Notes under the pieces: generated by a model | What the model was told of the DNA's origin: nothing | The model's database searches: none | Seen by the model: the letters and a program-made list of their open reading frames with translations, nothing else | Translations under genes and position numbers: made by a program | Shown here: positions 32,061-44,766 of the stretch, in pieces | Numbering within the stretch: position 1 is the stretch's first letter | Layout of the letters: every line of letters starts with the position of its first letter | Source of the DNA: Monosiga brevicollis MX1 | Lineage: Eukaryota; Opisthokonta; Choanoflagellata; Craspedida; Salpingoecidae | Length of the DNA stretch: 64,000 bases | Direction of reading: 5' to 3' | Assembly: GCF_000002865.3 (NCBI RefSeq) | Contig: NW_001865076.1 | Coordinates: forward strand, 17,077 to 81,076

Positions 32061-35000
32061 GCCTCGCCTTCCTCGCCGACCTTGTTTGCTTGCGCACGCG
32101 CCATGCAGCCCTCAACAGCACAGCCGATGACCCATCTATGGACTCGAATTGACGGCGGCAAGCTCCTGCGCCGGCGTCGAGGTGAGCTGCCGCCCCCCCT
32201 CTTTTGCTTCTGGCCACTTGCCCTGGCCGTCTGGTTCCGGCCCGTTGCGCGCCCAGGCGATCCTGCCTGCATTCAATCTCCCGTCTCCAATCCATCATCG
32301 CAGGCTATTCGTGTTCGGTGTGCCGCCTCTGGGTTGATGATGGCCAGGACATGTCGCGATATCGCGCTTGCCGTCCTACTTTCACACGCGATGCACACCT
32401 AATCGACGAGGAATCGGTATTGATTCGCACTCCCACGCCACCCCGACCACTGCCGTTAGGCTTGTCGCGCACATGAACGTCACAGTTACCTGCACCTGCA
32501 TCATTGTTTGGTTTTCTCTTTGCAGTCCACCAGCAAACACCATTGGATCTCGGGCGTTTTTGACAAGAGCAAAGTCTGCTTTCGGTGCACGCGTCCGGTA
32601 AGACTTGCTTCTCCGCCCCTCCGCGACTTCTTCTCAGCATGGAGCATTGCACTCAGTCTCCTTCCCTACCTCTGAATACGATCTTATCCATCTGCATGTC
32701 AGCTCGGTGTCAAAGCGCTTAGCTTGCAGGCACGCGCCTATCGCTGCTCGCTGTGCAAACGCTACATTCATCTGGATTGCCTCAAGAACCAGTTTGATGT
32801 GTGGGGCACCTGCGATCTTGGCGAGTTTGCTCCCATCACCTTGGGCCCTGAGGAGATTTGTCTTCAGCCTCTCCTCTCCGATGTTGTCAAACCGGGTGTT
32901 GCCGGCGTGTGCTTGACGGCCGACGACATTGACATGATTACAAGCTCGGGCCACAGCGGGTAAGCGTTCCCTACACCATGCCTCCACCCAGTTCTACGCA
33001 GCAGTTTTGCTGTCGTTGGCGCAGCTCTTTCCGGACACAAGACAGTGTTTCGTACTTAGCTCAGCTTCCCTGGCTCGCAGACTTCGCAAAGCCAGTCTGG
33101 ATGCCAACCTCCAACATCGTGCATCCACCGGTTACTTGTTTGGTACGTCTCCACCATCTCGTTCCATAGCGGCGGGGCAGCCAGAGCTGATTTGCGCATT
33201 GTGCTTCCGTGCCCGTTAGAGCGCACTAGCCCCATGGGTCGAGGGTCAGATTTTGAGCTCGGTCGACGCGTCTCGCCCATTCGCTCGCGCCAGGAATCAG
33301 ACGGCTCACTCACGGCACCGGACGACGAGGATGCTGTGTTTGCGGGCTTCAACGTGAACCGCCTCTCCGACTCTCAACAGTCAGTGCCTGGTCACGTGAA
33401 GCGTATCAAAAGCCTCCTGTTGTTTGCTCAAGCCACTGCCGCCATCATTGACACCGGCCCCTGCATTTGCCGCCCCACCCCACCCTCTGCTGCAGACAAG
33501 AGTTTCGGGCGAGCATGCGCCGTGCTTCAGCCCGCAAGGCCACAGCACATCGCAGGGCACACATGCAGGCGGCTCGCGCCTTGGAAGCGGCAGATCGTGC
33601 AGACTACCAGTTTCACATTCAGCCTCGGCCGGTTGGTTCATCTCTCCTGGCCGCCTGTTCTTGCATATACCCACGGCCACTTTTCACCATGATTATCCGT
33701 CCCTCTACGTCTCTCTTCTCCAGGAAACGTTCCCTCTTCTGGTCCTGGTCAACCCCAAATCTGGCGGTAATCAGGGTGCCAAGCTTTTGCATTCCTTTCT
33801 CTACTACCTCAATCCTCGACAGGTGTACAACCTCATGGCCACAGATCCCGATACTGGCAAGGTGCAGGGGCCCGGGCCGGCGTTGGACCGCTTCAAGGTG
33901 GGCCCTGGGCAGTGTAGCCTCGTGACGTGATTGGAAATAGCTGCTGCCCCGTCCCCCTTGCCTCAATTATCTTGAGCAGGCGGCACTGAACAGTCTCACC
34001 ATTGGTTGCATCTTAGAACGTTCCCAATTTGCGGATCCTAGTGTGCGGCGGTGACGGCACCGTGGGCTGGGTTTTGGCTGAACTTGACGCAAGGGGCATG
34101 GACAAAGACAGTGAGTTGGAGCAGATCGATATCAGATCCCCTGGCTTGGCCAACTTCCTTTCTGGCTCTCATGTGAGGTTTCACATCGTGTGTTACACCT
34201 GCGCGCAGAAATTGGGGTCGGAACTATTCCCTTGGGCACGGGCAACGACCTCGCTCGTTTTCTCAAGATGGGCGGCGGATATGAGGGGGAGTCAACCAAG
34301 AAGCTGCTTCACTGGATCATGGGCTCACTTGTCATGCAGCTGGACCGATGGTCCTTGACCTATCGACTGCGCGATCCTGCCCCAACAGCGGGCCTCAGTG
34401 ACATACCGGTCGCCGTGGAGCTCCCGCTGATCGTTGTCAATAATTACTTTAGTTTTGGCTCGGATGCTTTTGCCACCCTCAGCTTCCATTTGGCCCGGGA
34501 ACGCGACCCGGCCAAGTTCAATTCACGCATTCACAACAAAGCCTACTATGGCTTTCAAGGGGCCAAGGACATTTTCCGGCATCGCTACAAGGATCTCTGC
34601 GAGACTTTGGAACTGGAGGTGCGCCCACTGTGTTGTGGGATTCAAAGGCTGCCAGCTTTTCTCGCTTGCCCTCAGGCCGATAAGATACCCCAACTTGTGC
34701 TTACATTGCTCACCTGTTGCGCAATTAGTTTGACGGGCGTGACGTGACCCAAACCGTTCGGCGACAGGCCTTTGAAGCCATTGCCTTTCTCAACATTGCT
34801 TCCTACGCAGCCGGCACGCGACCGTGGGGCACCAAAAATGCCGTCGATGGATTTGACGCACCCAGTTCCGAAGACCAGAAGCTTGAGGTTGTTGGCTTTC
34901 AATCAGCGCTGGCCTTGGCCAAGGGCGTCATGCGCATTGGGCATGCAGCCCGTCTTGCCCAATGCCGGAGCGCAAAAATCACGTTTCACGTCGAGACACC

Positions 35001-37043
35001 CGTTCAGGTATGTATCATCGATGAGCCGTGGTCAGAGCACACGTCAGACCAATGAAACCCAACTTGCCACCAGGCTGGAAATATTGCGGCGCATCCAACC
35101 CCGTTTCTCAACTCTGCGTTGCCATCAACACTCAGGTGGACGGTGAGCCCGTCATGTTGGCGCCGGGCGAGGTTGTCATTTCTTTTAAAAATCAAGCCAC
35201 ACTGCTGTGCCGGTGAGTTGTGATGCCGTTCGCCTTGGCCCACCCCGCATATTTTGACTCGGTGCCTTGCTAATACTTTATGTCTGCCTGTGGACCAAAT
35301 TGTGTGATAGGCCCAAGGGCCGCTTTCGTCGTGACTTTCAAGAAGGCTCGCGGCCGGCAGCGTTCCCCTTGACCAACGCGGTCGAGGCCGAGGTGGCGGA
35401 AGATCGTCGGCGCGAGTCTGATGAGGAGGATGACGACATGGATAGTGATGGTGACACGGAGCAGGTCGTTGCCGTGGCGGGGGCTGCCAGTCCTTCTCTC
35501 ATTGTGCGCGACGTCGAGGCTGCCGAGGCCGCCGCGGAGAGTGACAACATGTCTGGTTTGGCTGGTATGTTGTTCAAGCTGGTGTTTTTTTTTGACTTGT
35601 GTTCACTTGATTCCGACATTTCCGTTTTTTTTTGTTTGATTTCTTTTTCTCATGCGAGTGCATGTTTCACACGCGCCCCCCCAACCATTGTGTTCCATAG
35701 ACAATGCGGCCATGGCTGAGGTGGAGGCGCTGATGGAAGGCGAAATTGAAACACATCGCCACCAGCCCGATCACCTCTTGCCACCGGAGCCGGCTCACCG
35801 TGTAATACTGCCCGTCTTTCTGGTATGATTCGCGATGGAGCACGCAACGCCAGCAATCTGCTCGCGGCTGGTGGAGAATTCACAACTCCGCCGTGTTCTT
35901 GCTGGATGCAACAGGTTCCTTTGGATTCAAGCTCGGGGCGCTCGCGTCACCCAGTGCTGATTGGCACCATCAGTGTGGGCACTCGGCTTTTGCTCGAAGA
36001 CTTGCGCATTGAGTTGGCGCAGCACCTGAATCTTCCCTTTACTCGTTCGATGGGGTGGCGCTTTCTTCGTTTCATCTCCAACGAGCATGGCGAGGGCAGT
36101 TATGTCTCGGTAAGCTGTGTGAGAGAGTATCATCGCATTGTCGTGGCAAAAGCACGAGGCGGCCGTGACCACATGATCCCAATTTGGCGCACGCGGTGCG
36201 GTGCATAGGTGCGACACCAAGAGGAAGCCGAGATGACAGTGGCTGATTTGGCCAATGGCAGTGATGATGCCCAGCAGATTGACATTTGTAACCGACAAAA
36301 GCCAGCCCCGGTGCGTATTTAGGCGTGTGCGGCGTGTCCTGCCATCGTACGCGGATAACCACACGGTTCTGTGTCTTCTCTTCGATTTATGTCTGATGGC
36401 GCTGGTGATGTAGGAGCTGGATGGGCTCTTCCAGGCAACCATAGCCGGTGATCTAGCAACGGCACGAAATATGGTGTCGGCCGACCCTCAACTCTTGAGT
36501 AGAACCGATGCCACGGGTGCGATAGTTGTGAAGCACAGGCTCGCTGTCAGCGTTTAACTCGTTTTTCTCGTTGCCCCCCAGCTCACGTGGTTTTCGTGCA
36601 CATACAATGGCATGCAGGCACCACGGCCATTCATGTGGCGGCTCGCGAGAACCGCGCAGAAACGTTGCTGTTCTTTCTGGACCAGCAGGACGCACAGCTT
36701 GCGCAGTTGGTGGACGTGGCAGGGCGCACACCATTGCATTACGCCGCAGAGGCGGGTCATGAACAAGTGTGCACCGCTCTCTTGGCCCATGGCTGTCCCA
36801 GCAACATACTCGACCGAGCAGGGCAGACCCCACTTGATCTTGCGCGCCTGGCGAATCATCATCATCTCATTGCCCTTCTTGGTATGTTTCAAAGCTTGAT
36901 TCTCACGTCAAGCTGTCGACGACTGTGCCCCGCCATCGGCAAATATTCACGCTGTTGGGTGTCTTGTAATGTGATCGACCGTGATGCAAATTTTAGGCGA
37001 TGCAGAGGACCTGCCTGGCGCGGATGGCCAGTCATATGTTTGA
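31718..37043 (+). CDS. Diacylglycerol kinase, type-IV-like (DGK zeta/iota layout)
   Basis: Twenty-one exons in agreeing phase: 31718-31805, 31895-31962, 32109-32181, 32304-32416, 32526-32597, 32703-32959, 33081-33142, 33220-33379, 33496-33631, 33724-33897, 34017-34110, 34209-34618, 34729-35007, 35136-35212, 35311-35564, 35701-35822, 35915-36109, 36209-36310, 36414-36516, 36618-36881, 36997-37043; 1049 residues. It phosphorylates diacylglycerol to phosphatidic acid. In order: a Cys-rich C1-like segment (YSCSVCRLW), a second C1 from HHWISGVF (about 119) through [12 protein letters not shown], a basic MARCKS-like stretch (about 300-343), catalytic domain [10 protein letters not shown] (about 348) with GGDGT (412-416) and PLGTGNDLA, accessory domain FDGRDV, an acidic linker, three or so ankyrin repeats (about 947-1034), and C-terminal QSYV, a class-I PDZ ligand pattern. 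This order matches animal DGK zeta/iota (family knowledge). The first C1 is the least certain part. Confidence 0.95.
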
Positions 37044-37290
37044 GTCTGTTTTGAGTGTTTTCTTTTCCGTGTGATCCGCATCACAGAGTGTCTTATTTCG
37101 AGTGAATTTACTGGCGGCCACAAAAGTCAGCGGCAATGGTTCCCGCACGTACGGGCAAGGGATCATCTGACTTGGGATCTGACGCGAGGAATGGCGGTCT
37201 TTGTTTTGAGACTAATTGCGAGCACTAGCCTGGCGCGGGTACTGGTCGACGAATGCGGTGCTGTGAATCGCCGTACTGATCTTGTGAAAT

Positions 37291-40200
37291 TTAGCACGTT
37301 GTGTGTTGGTGCCGCGAAGGTTTGTGCCTACCACAGCGTGTCCAGTGAAGGGTCAATCGCAAGTCATCAAAAAAAGCAGATTGAAGGCGGATCATAATTC
37401 CTGTACTCCTAGACAAACAAGTGGAAACGCAGTGGTTACCTTGGAGATTGCAGCCAGAGAGATCACACTCGCTGAGATCTGACCCAGCCAGGTTGCAAGA
37501 GCTGCAACAAATTTGCGATGAGATGATGGGCTGTCATCAAGCTTGATGGTGATTGGTGCGCGTGCGCGTATGCTAGTTAAGGATGGACCAAACAGACAGA
37601 CCGAAGATTGCAATTGCGCAAGGAAGCGCCCTTGAAGCTGGCCACGCGCATGTTTGCGTCTTCAAAGTTGGAGTCTTCAAAGTCGCATCCTCGGCATGAG
37701 GCACCCTAAACCCAACCCAGTCGTGTGTTGCCAGTCAGTTCAACCACGCCTTGAGAGGGGGCGCGACACCCATGCCTAAATAAAGTAGGTAGCTTGATTG
37801 GGCACGAACCTCAAAACTACACCGTGGCAGGATTCGGGAGGGATCATGAAAGGTGCCGTTGATGACGGAAGCGTTGTCAAGGATGGTGCGGGAAAAGTTG
37901 CAGCCGCGCAAGTCACAGTTGTCCAATCGCGCGTTCTAGAAACAGCAGGGGTTGATATGCGATATTTGTTCAAGAGGCAAGGTGGCTGTGGGCGATGCTC
38001 AAATAAACACAAGCATAAAGACGGCCTTCTGCCGAGACAAGATCCAACCTTGAGGGATGCCCCTTCAAAGTTGCAGCCCTGAAGCTGAGAGTTGCTCAGG
38101 TCGCAATCATTGAGGTTGGCAAACCGAAAGTTGATGTTGCGCAAGTCCATCTGAGGCAGAAGGGAGCAGGCACAGACCGTAGGGGTGATGGGGGTGAGAA
38201 AAGTGAGGGCACCACTGTCTGGGGCAAGCATCAATGCTAAACATATTACGCCGGGAAGACATGGCGGGCAGCCAACCTTGGAAAGGTCAGAGCCTTCAAA
38301 GTTGAGGCCCTGGGCTCGCAGTGCTTCCTGAGAAGGGGCCACGAGCAGCATGCGTGCCTGGCAGTGCGAAACAGCTGTGAGGCAGAGCGGCATGCAGCGC
38401 AGTCGCGCTCCAAGACATGCGGGACCCGGCTTTCTGGCACCGACCAGTTCGCCGCGGCGAATCGGGGGCTGCTCCTGGTCCTGGATAGCCTCTTCGCGAG
38501 CCAGGGGTTCAAGAATATCAATGGCTGCCCAGAGACCAAAAAAGTGGGCTTCGGCGAGCACCCCTGCGTTCACAGGGCGCCGCAGGCAACATTGTTAAGA
38601 AGACGGCGTGCCTCGAGACTGGGGGCGAGGTCAGTTGGAGTCAAGCCCTACCGCGACGGCTCAGGCCGGGGTCGAGTGTGAGGACACCATCTCGCATAAA
38701 GCCCAGCAAGGGCTCAAAGTATCGGGGGTTACGGTCGAGCAGATGGCATCCATTGTCATCCATCGTGCTGCACATTGTCGGTTCGTGAGCGCGAGGCTCT
38801 GATGCTGGGGCATTCGCGAAAAACGAAGCAGGGACACGGGCGCGTGCGGTGTACGGTGTCCGGACCTTTCCCAGTGATCCGACAGAAACATGGTGGCCAG
38901 CATGGAGTCTTCCCAACGGGTGAGGGTCTCGAGGGTTGTTTGGAAGATGCGTCCTCCGACGTTAAGCTTGATCCATTGCTGACGGCCTGTACGGGAGCGT
39001 TTAAAGTCATGTTATATCGAATAGAAGTTGCACCGAAACATCAAACCATCCCGAGCGAAAGATGGCATACCTGCCGAGCTGGTGCGTGGGCCATCGGGCA
39101 TGGCCACGGTGTTGCTGGCAAGCGAGTCGAGGGATGTGAGGGAGGTCCAGCGTCCGGCTTTGCGAAAACTTTCTCCCTCGGTGACGACAAGGGTGTCCTC
39201 GTCCCTGATTGAGGTAAGCATGTGCGAATGGATGAGCAGGGCGATCAAGTCGAGCCACGGAGAATGTGTGGCGGCACGAAAAGGGCACATGGGCATGTCG
39301 TTCAAGGACCGAAAAAAAACAAAAGCAATACAATCGTTCATGGCGGGTTCTGGCGAAGCATGGCGGGTCAGGGCACAAAGGCCGAGGCAGTCGAACCTGA
39401 GACAGGCAAGATCTTGAACGTGGGTACCATTGAGGAGGTAGATACGCTTGGCGTGGCATTGGAGCTGGCGCGAGGCAATGGCCAGGAGTTCGGGCAGGGT
39501 GTGGGGCAGGGGCACGAGGGCTGTGCGGTGGCGGTGGCGATTGAGGAGCAAGGAGACACGGGGAGCCACGGTGGGATTTGGCGTCAGGGCAGAGAGGGCA
39601 GGGGCATCGGCATCTGGTCGCTGAGAGTTGAGGCTGAGGTCAGAGTCTGCGGCGGCGTCGTTGTCTAAATGGGCAGACAGGCCGTAAATGTGGAGTACCT
39701 CCTGCACTTCGACCTGGGAAAGAGCGGCGGTAGGGGCTTCACAATCTGGTTCGGGGGTGGCGTTGGGCACCGAGTCGGAAGAAGGTGAGATCTCAGGGCC
39801 ACTGTTGTCGTGCGGGCCGGCTGGCTCGAGGTCATGGTCATGTTGATCAGTGTCATGGGCCGTGGGGTGCTGGGGGGTGGGCGATGCGCGAGCAGGGGGC
39901 TCGGGGCGGCGGGTCTCATGCAGGGCATCGACATGGGCACCGGCTTTGGCAAGCGCATGGAGGAGGGAGGCCTCATGATCGGCTGGGGGTGGCGGAGATG
40001 AGGCTGTGGTCTGGGGCGGGGTGTGGGAAAGGGTTTGAACGTAGGCCAGAGCATCGTCGACGGTCATGTCACCGCACTTGACTTGACGGAAGACGCGCAG
40101 TTGTTCATCGTTGGTCAGATGTTTGACGGGGGCGTTGACGGGTGGTGGGCCCATGGGGTGCGAGCGCGTGGATGCATCCGGGGCGGTGGTTTTAGGTTTG

Positions 40201-40822
40201 GCCGCTGGTTTTGGAGGGACGGCGGGCGCTAGTGTTGGATTGCCCTGACCGGCGGTGGTGGCGGTATTGCTGGCAGAGTTGTTGATGTTGGTGTTGGTGT
40301 TGGCGTTGGTGGTCTTGGTGGTCTTGGTGGTGGTATGGCTTTCGGTGGCAGGGGTCGCGGTCTGGGCAGGTGGGGGAGGGGAGGCTGGGAGTTCGGGCTG
40401 AGAGTTGCTGCGGCCTCGGTTGACGGCCAGGACCTCGGCAACAGCATCGTCAACGGAGATGTTGCCGGCCTTGACGCGATTCATGACTTCAATCAGTTCC
40501 TCGCTGGAGAGGTGCAGCTCGCTGGCCTGCGCAGCGTCGGGCAGGGATGCGAGATGATGAGCGAGATCCCGAGGAGGCACCGTGGTTTGCGTTTAGAGCC
40601 GCGCGCCCAAGAGCCCACACATGGCGAGGGCCAGGCACCAAACAGCGACGCCAGTAGAAAGGCAAGGCTCGGGCTTACCTTGAGAGCGCCGAGCAGATCG
40701 CTGGGCACGAGCGCCGGTTGTGAGGGCTCTGGCGTTGCAGAGGCCACGGGGGGCGGTGCAGTGCCATGACGTCGGCGCAGCTCATCCAATGACGGCGGCA
40801 CCTCGGGCTGGCGTGCAGCCAT
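37291..40822 (-). CDS. KCTD9: KCTD9-like BTB/pentapeptide protein with long N-terminal extension
   Basis: Exons 40822-40679, 40526-39397, 39204-39071, 38986-38866, 38767-38652, 38563-38441, 38374-38277, 38150-38049, 37935-37810, 37705-37602, 37501-37440; phases agree. The 3' end is unsure: reading on unspliced gives a stop at 37291, or a last exon is missed. The N-terminal ~370 residues are disordered but hold two copies of a short motif (VKAGNISVDDAVAEV, VKCGDMTVDDALAYV). Then follow a KHA-type ubiquitin-like domain (RVSLLLNRHRHRTALV ... IRDEDTLVVTEGE pattern), a KCTD-type BTB (LNVGGRIFQTTLETL, LLDRNPRYFEPLLGF, GVLAEAHFFGL), and pentapeptide repeats (GLNFEGSDLSK, MDLRNINFRFANL, CDLSNSQLQGCNF). 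Domain order and motifs match animal KCTD9, a presumed cullin-3 adaptor. It is therefore likely part of an E3 ubiquitin ligase. Confidence 0.92.
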
Positions 40823-40917
40823 GGTCCAATCACCACAAACAGAAGGTCCTGGCAGCTCGCGTGCTCCCTCATCAATCCATCGACGGCACGGCACGGCTGG
40901 CTGCCACCTGGTGGAGC

Positions 40918-40931
40918 AGAGAGAGAGAGAG

Positions 40932-40989
<58 letters not shown>

Positions 40990-41075
40990 TGAGAGAGAGA
41001 GCGAGAGAGAGTGAGTGAGTGAGAGAGAAAGTAAGTGTTAGAGACAGAGAGAGAGGGGATTTTCTAAGAGAGAGA
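40918..41075. repeat. (GA)n microsatellite
   Basis: GA dinucleotides with A and T interruptions, about 100-150 bases upstream of the KCTD9-like start codon. It sits in that gene's 5' leader or promoter. Confidence 0.93.
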
Positions 41076-41804
41076 GAATCAGAGAGGCATACCTTGAAGG
41101 CGACAGAGAGGAAGCGTTGCGAGCGAGGTAAAGAAGAGCTTGAGGAAGACGAGAGAAGAGAATAAGAGAGATGAAGGGATCCAGTGTTTCATTCAGAGAG
41201 TCGTAAAGAGATACACAGCCATTCAGAGCGAACGAGAGAGAACTGCTACGTCCTCTGCAAAGTTGTCCGCAGAATAGGATGTCATGCACTTTTTCTAGCT
41301 TGAGCTTTGTGCAGTTGGTTTGTGAGTTATTGAAGATTTAGTTGATTATGAACAGTACTCTGTAATAGGTTTGTGTTGGTAGTATGTGAGTTGGTGTCGG
41401 AAGCTTCATACGGTGCGAAGAAAATGGCCGTGTGAGCGACGACTTGAGCTCAGTCATATGGAGCCGGTCAGACCGCGTTGATGGTGCGGACCGCGAGCGT
41501 GCGGGCGAAACCTCGCGCGCATCATCCACAGGGGAGCGCTGCCGAAATCGGGGTCGACGCCAACCTTGGCCATGACAATTTTTATCTGACAAAGTGAGGG
41601 TAAAAAAACAATCGAGTTTAGAGGGTCTGAACGAATCTCAATCACTGGAAGACGGTCTTTTACTCGCTCCAGCCATTCAAATCCTCTCTCTACCTTCAAA
41701 GCTACAACGCCAAGAACCAAAGAGAGGGAATCCAGCTCAACTGGCCGCTACCACACGTACATGCCCCTCTGTACCAAACGCCCACTGACTGACTGATTGA
41801 TGAC

Positions 41805-41840
<36 letters not shown>

Positions 41841-43372
41841 TGGTGAAAGGGGCGGAACCCACTGATTCAAGTGGTTGAAACGGCAGCGGGGGCGGGTGTC
41901 TGTGCTCGTCCCGGCTGCTGGTTCATCAGGGCAAGACATCACAAGGGGAGCAGCCGCGTTGGCGATCCATCGCTTCATCCATCTGCCATAGACGGGCCAG
42001 GCCGCCCGCACACAAAGGTGCTTCATCTGGCCCTTTGAACCATTGAGTGCTTAACTTGGAAGTCTTATCAACATCGAGCTCTTCTCTCTGAATTGCCTTA
42101 CTTTTCCCAGCTTAAACTCTGTGGACAACCTCTCCTTCTCTCACACTCTCTGGCTCTTGTTTCTTTTGTTCAGCCCCCGAAATCTTTTGTTCCCCCTTGT
42201 TCCACCCCCGCTCCCTCCCCTCCCCCTCTCCTCTCTACCCTTCTCCCCACCTTCACCCCCATCTCTCCTTTCCCCTTCAACTCCCCACTACCCCCCACCC
42301 CCCGGCACCAACATCCCTCTGATAAAACCACCTCCCCCACCCCCTCCCTCTCACCCGTGCCGAGCCAGAACCAGCTGCCTCTCTCCCTGCCGGCACCAGC
42401 AGTTTTAGAGTGCCAAGGTAGACCTCCGCTCCGCTCCTCCGCTGCTTCCTCCGGCTGCCGCTGGCTCTGTCGCTGCGGTCATTGCGTTGCGTGCCCTTGA
42501 TGATGAATGCAACTGACTCCCGAAACAAGTGACTCAAACTTGTGGCTGCCTTTGAATGCAATCATTGCGCCCGGGGACCACGTCGCTTTGCCTTGAGAGA
42601 GAGGGAGAGAGAGTGAGAGAGAGATCGTGACGATGCCACATCAGGCACTTTACTTCACCACCCGGTCACTGCCCTTTTTGTGCATCTGATGCGATCGCTT
42701 CACACACACTCACACTCACACACACACACGCACCAGTCGCCGTGCGGTGGGAGACTTGAACCCAGTGTCTTGTCGTGGACCCGTGTTGTATACCTGGTGC
42801 TGGTGCCTGTGTGGGCTGACGCGTCTGCCCGTCGGTGCTCTCCTGTCCTGTGTCCGGGCTTGAATGCATTTTTTTTTCTCTGCTTCGATCCATTGCGTCC
42901 GGCAGCTTCCTCTCCTTCCCACTCTACCTCCCTCCCTCTCTGGTTCGTCGTCGACGCATGGATGCCATCGGTTGATATCATGCACCGCCGTTTTTTTTTT
43001 GTCTTGTGTTTTTGTTGTTTCCGGTTGCTCGCTCGACCCGCACAACACAAGCGTTACCTCTGCCACTTTCCCACAAAGTCTTTGTGTTTCTCTCCTTCTC
43101 CGCGGTGGTGGTCGTTCATGGTCTCAAAGCACACCGGCGTCCTTGAGTCTCTTGTTGTTTTTTTTTCCCCACTTTTGCCAGACCTGTCCAGTGCTTCCTT
43201 TCTCCCCTCTTCTCATGCGACCTGCCACATTCCACCCTGACGTGCTGTTTATTCTTCTTGGCAGTCTATTTTTCGTCTTACTCCGCCTCCCTGTTGACCA
43301 TCACGATTCCTTTTCTCATCATGCCCGGCTCGTTCAATTTCTTGTAGGGTTTGTTTTTCCTGTTTCTTTTCA
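41076..43372. other. Long intergenic/5'-leader region before Rac
   Basis: A (CA)n run at about 41803-41839, a C/T-rich tract at 42160-42420 and a (GA)n patch near 42595-42625. The sequence TTTCTTTTCAG ending at 43373 is a strong acceptor just before the Rac start, so the end of this region is probably a 5'-UTR intron. No other gene seen. Confidence 0.55.
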
Positions 43373-43390
43373 GGATCAGAAATCAGCAAG

Positions 43391-44103
43391 ATGCAAGCCA
43401 TCAAGTGTGTGGTTGTCGGTGACGGCGCCGTCGGTAAGACGTGCCTGCTCATCTCGTACACGACCAACGCCTTCCCCGGCGAGTACATCCCTACCGTCTT
43501 TGACAACTACTCGGCCAACGTCATGGTCGATGGCAAGCCCATCAACCTTGGCCTCTGGGATACCGCCGGTCAGGAGGATTACGATCGCCTCCGCCCCCTC
43601 TCCTACCCCCAGACGGACGTTTTCCTCATTTGCTTCTCCGTCATCAGCCCCGCCTCCTTTGAGAACGTTCGCGCAAAGGTGGGTCGTCTGGATTCTCTCT
43701 TGCTCTCATCATGTCTCGTCCGAGCATGGCCGCGCCATCAGTCCAGCTGGCGTGGTGCTGCCTACCGCGCTCTTCGCCACTCACCTCTGCATATCCATCC
43801 AATCCTTTGCAGTGGTACCCCGAGGTCAGCCATCACTGCCCCCAGACCCCCATCATTCTTGTTGGTACCAAGCTCGATCTGCGCGATGATAAGGATGCTA
43901 TTGAGAAGCTCCGTGAGAAGAAGCTCCAGCCCCTGACCTACCCCCAGGGTCTTCAGATGGCCAAGGAGATCAATGCTGTCAAGTACCTCGAGTGCTCAGC
44001 CCTCACCCAGAAGGGCCTCAAGACGGTCTTTGATGAGGCCATTCGTGCCGTCCTTAGCCCGCCCAAGATCACCAAGAAGCGTTCGGGATGCATGATCCTC
44101 TAA
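43391..44103 (+). CDS. RAC1: Rac-family small GTPase
   Basis: Two exons, 43391-43678 and 43813-44103, 192 residues, the length of animal Rac1. It has all G-box motifs: GDGAVGKTC (P-loop), switch [19 protein letters not shown] (switch II, Gln61 present), TKLDL (TKxD) and [20 protein letters not shown] and [15 protein letters not shown] are Rac rather than Cdc42 or Rho signatures. It ends [12 protein letters not shown]; the CaaX box ending in Leu predicts geranylgeranylation, and the preceding basic patch is shorter than in Rac1. It acts at membranes on actin, with PAK- and WAVE-type effectors by family knowledge. The start at 43391 is fixed by the protein N-terminus; a leader intron ends at 43373. 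Confidence 0.98.
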
Positions 44104-44766
44104 TCGACCTGCCCTGTTACTTGTCGTTCATGCCCCCTCCCCTTTTGTTTTTCGTGTTCTTCCTTTCATGACTGGCTTCCGTTGCTGTGTCGTTTTCTCG
44201 GAAAGTCGTTCCTTCGCTACTCGCATCCCACTCCTTCTTTCTTACAGCCAGTTCTTGTCTTGTGGCTCCATGCTTTCTGTGTATGGTTTGTTTGTTTTTC
44301 TTTTTCTTCTTTTTTTTTGCATGGTCCACGGCAAAAAAAAAAATGCCCAACTTAAACGTGTCTGCGGTGCAGCACCCTGGCACGACGGCTTGATCCCTTG
44401 ATCACCGGTCAACACACTGATGTCTTTCTTGCTTCTCGGATGCTCCTGAGCAATCGTCTTAGGTCTCGCGACGAAGAGTCTCGTGTGTTTTTACTTTCCC
44501 CTTCATCGCTTATTCCTCTCCGCCCCTCTTGTATTGCTCTTGTGTGTTACTCTTTTTGTGCTCGTGGATTGGAATCAAACCGTCAAAATGCCAGCGCGCT
44601 CTGTCAAATTTGTCACAACTCAGGCGAGCGGGGACTTTGCACGCAAACAGATACGAAGAAAAAAAAAGACAAATCAGGGCTCAAATCAGGGTTCCTCACA
44701 CTGCCTTGATACATGAGGCAGATCAAACCACCAAAAAACTACCCACATCTACTCGTTTCACCCACG
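44104..44766. other. Intergenic between convergent Rac and RFX genes
   Basis: 3' flanks of both genes; T-rich near 44290-44320 and an A-run at 44332-44343. No coding signal. Confidence 0.55.
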
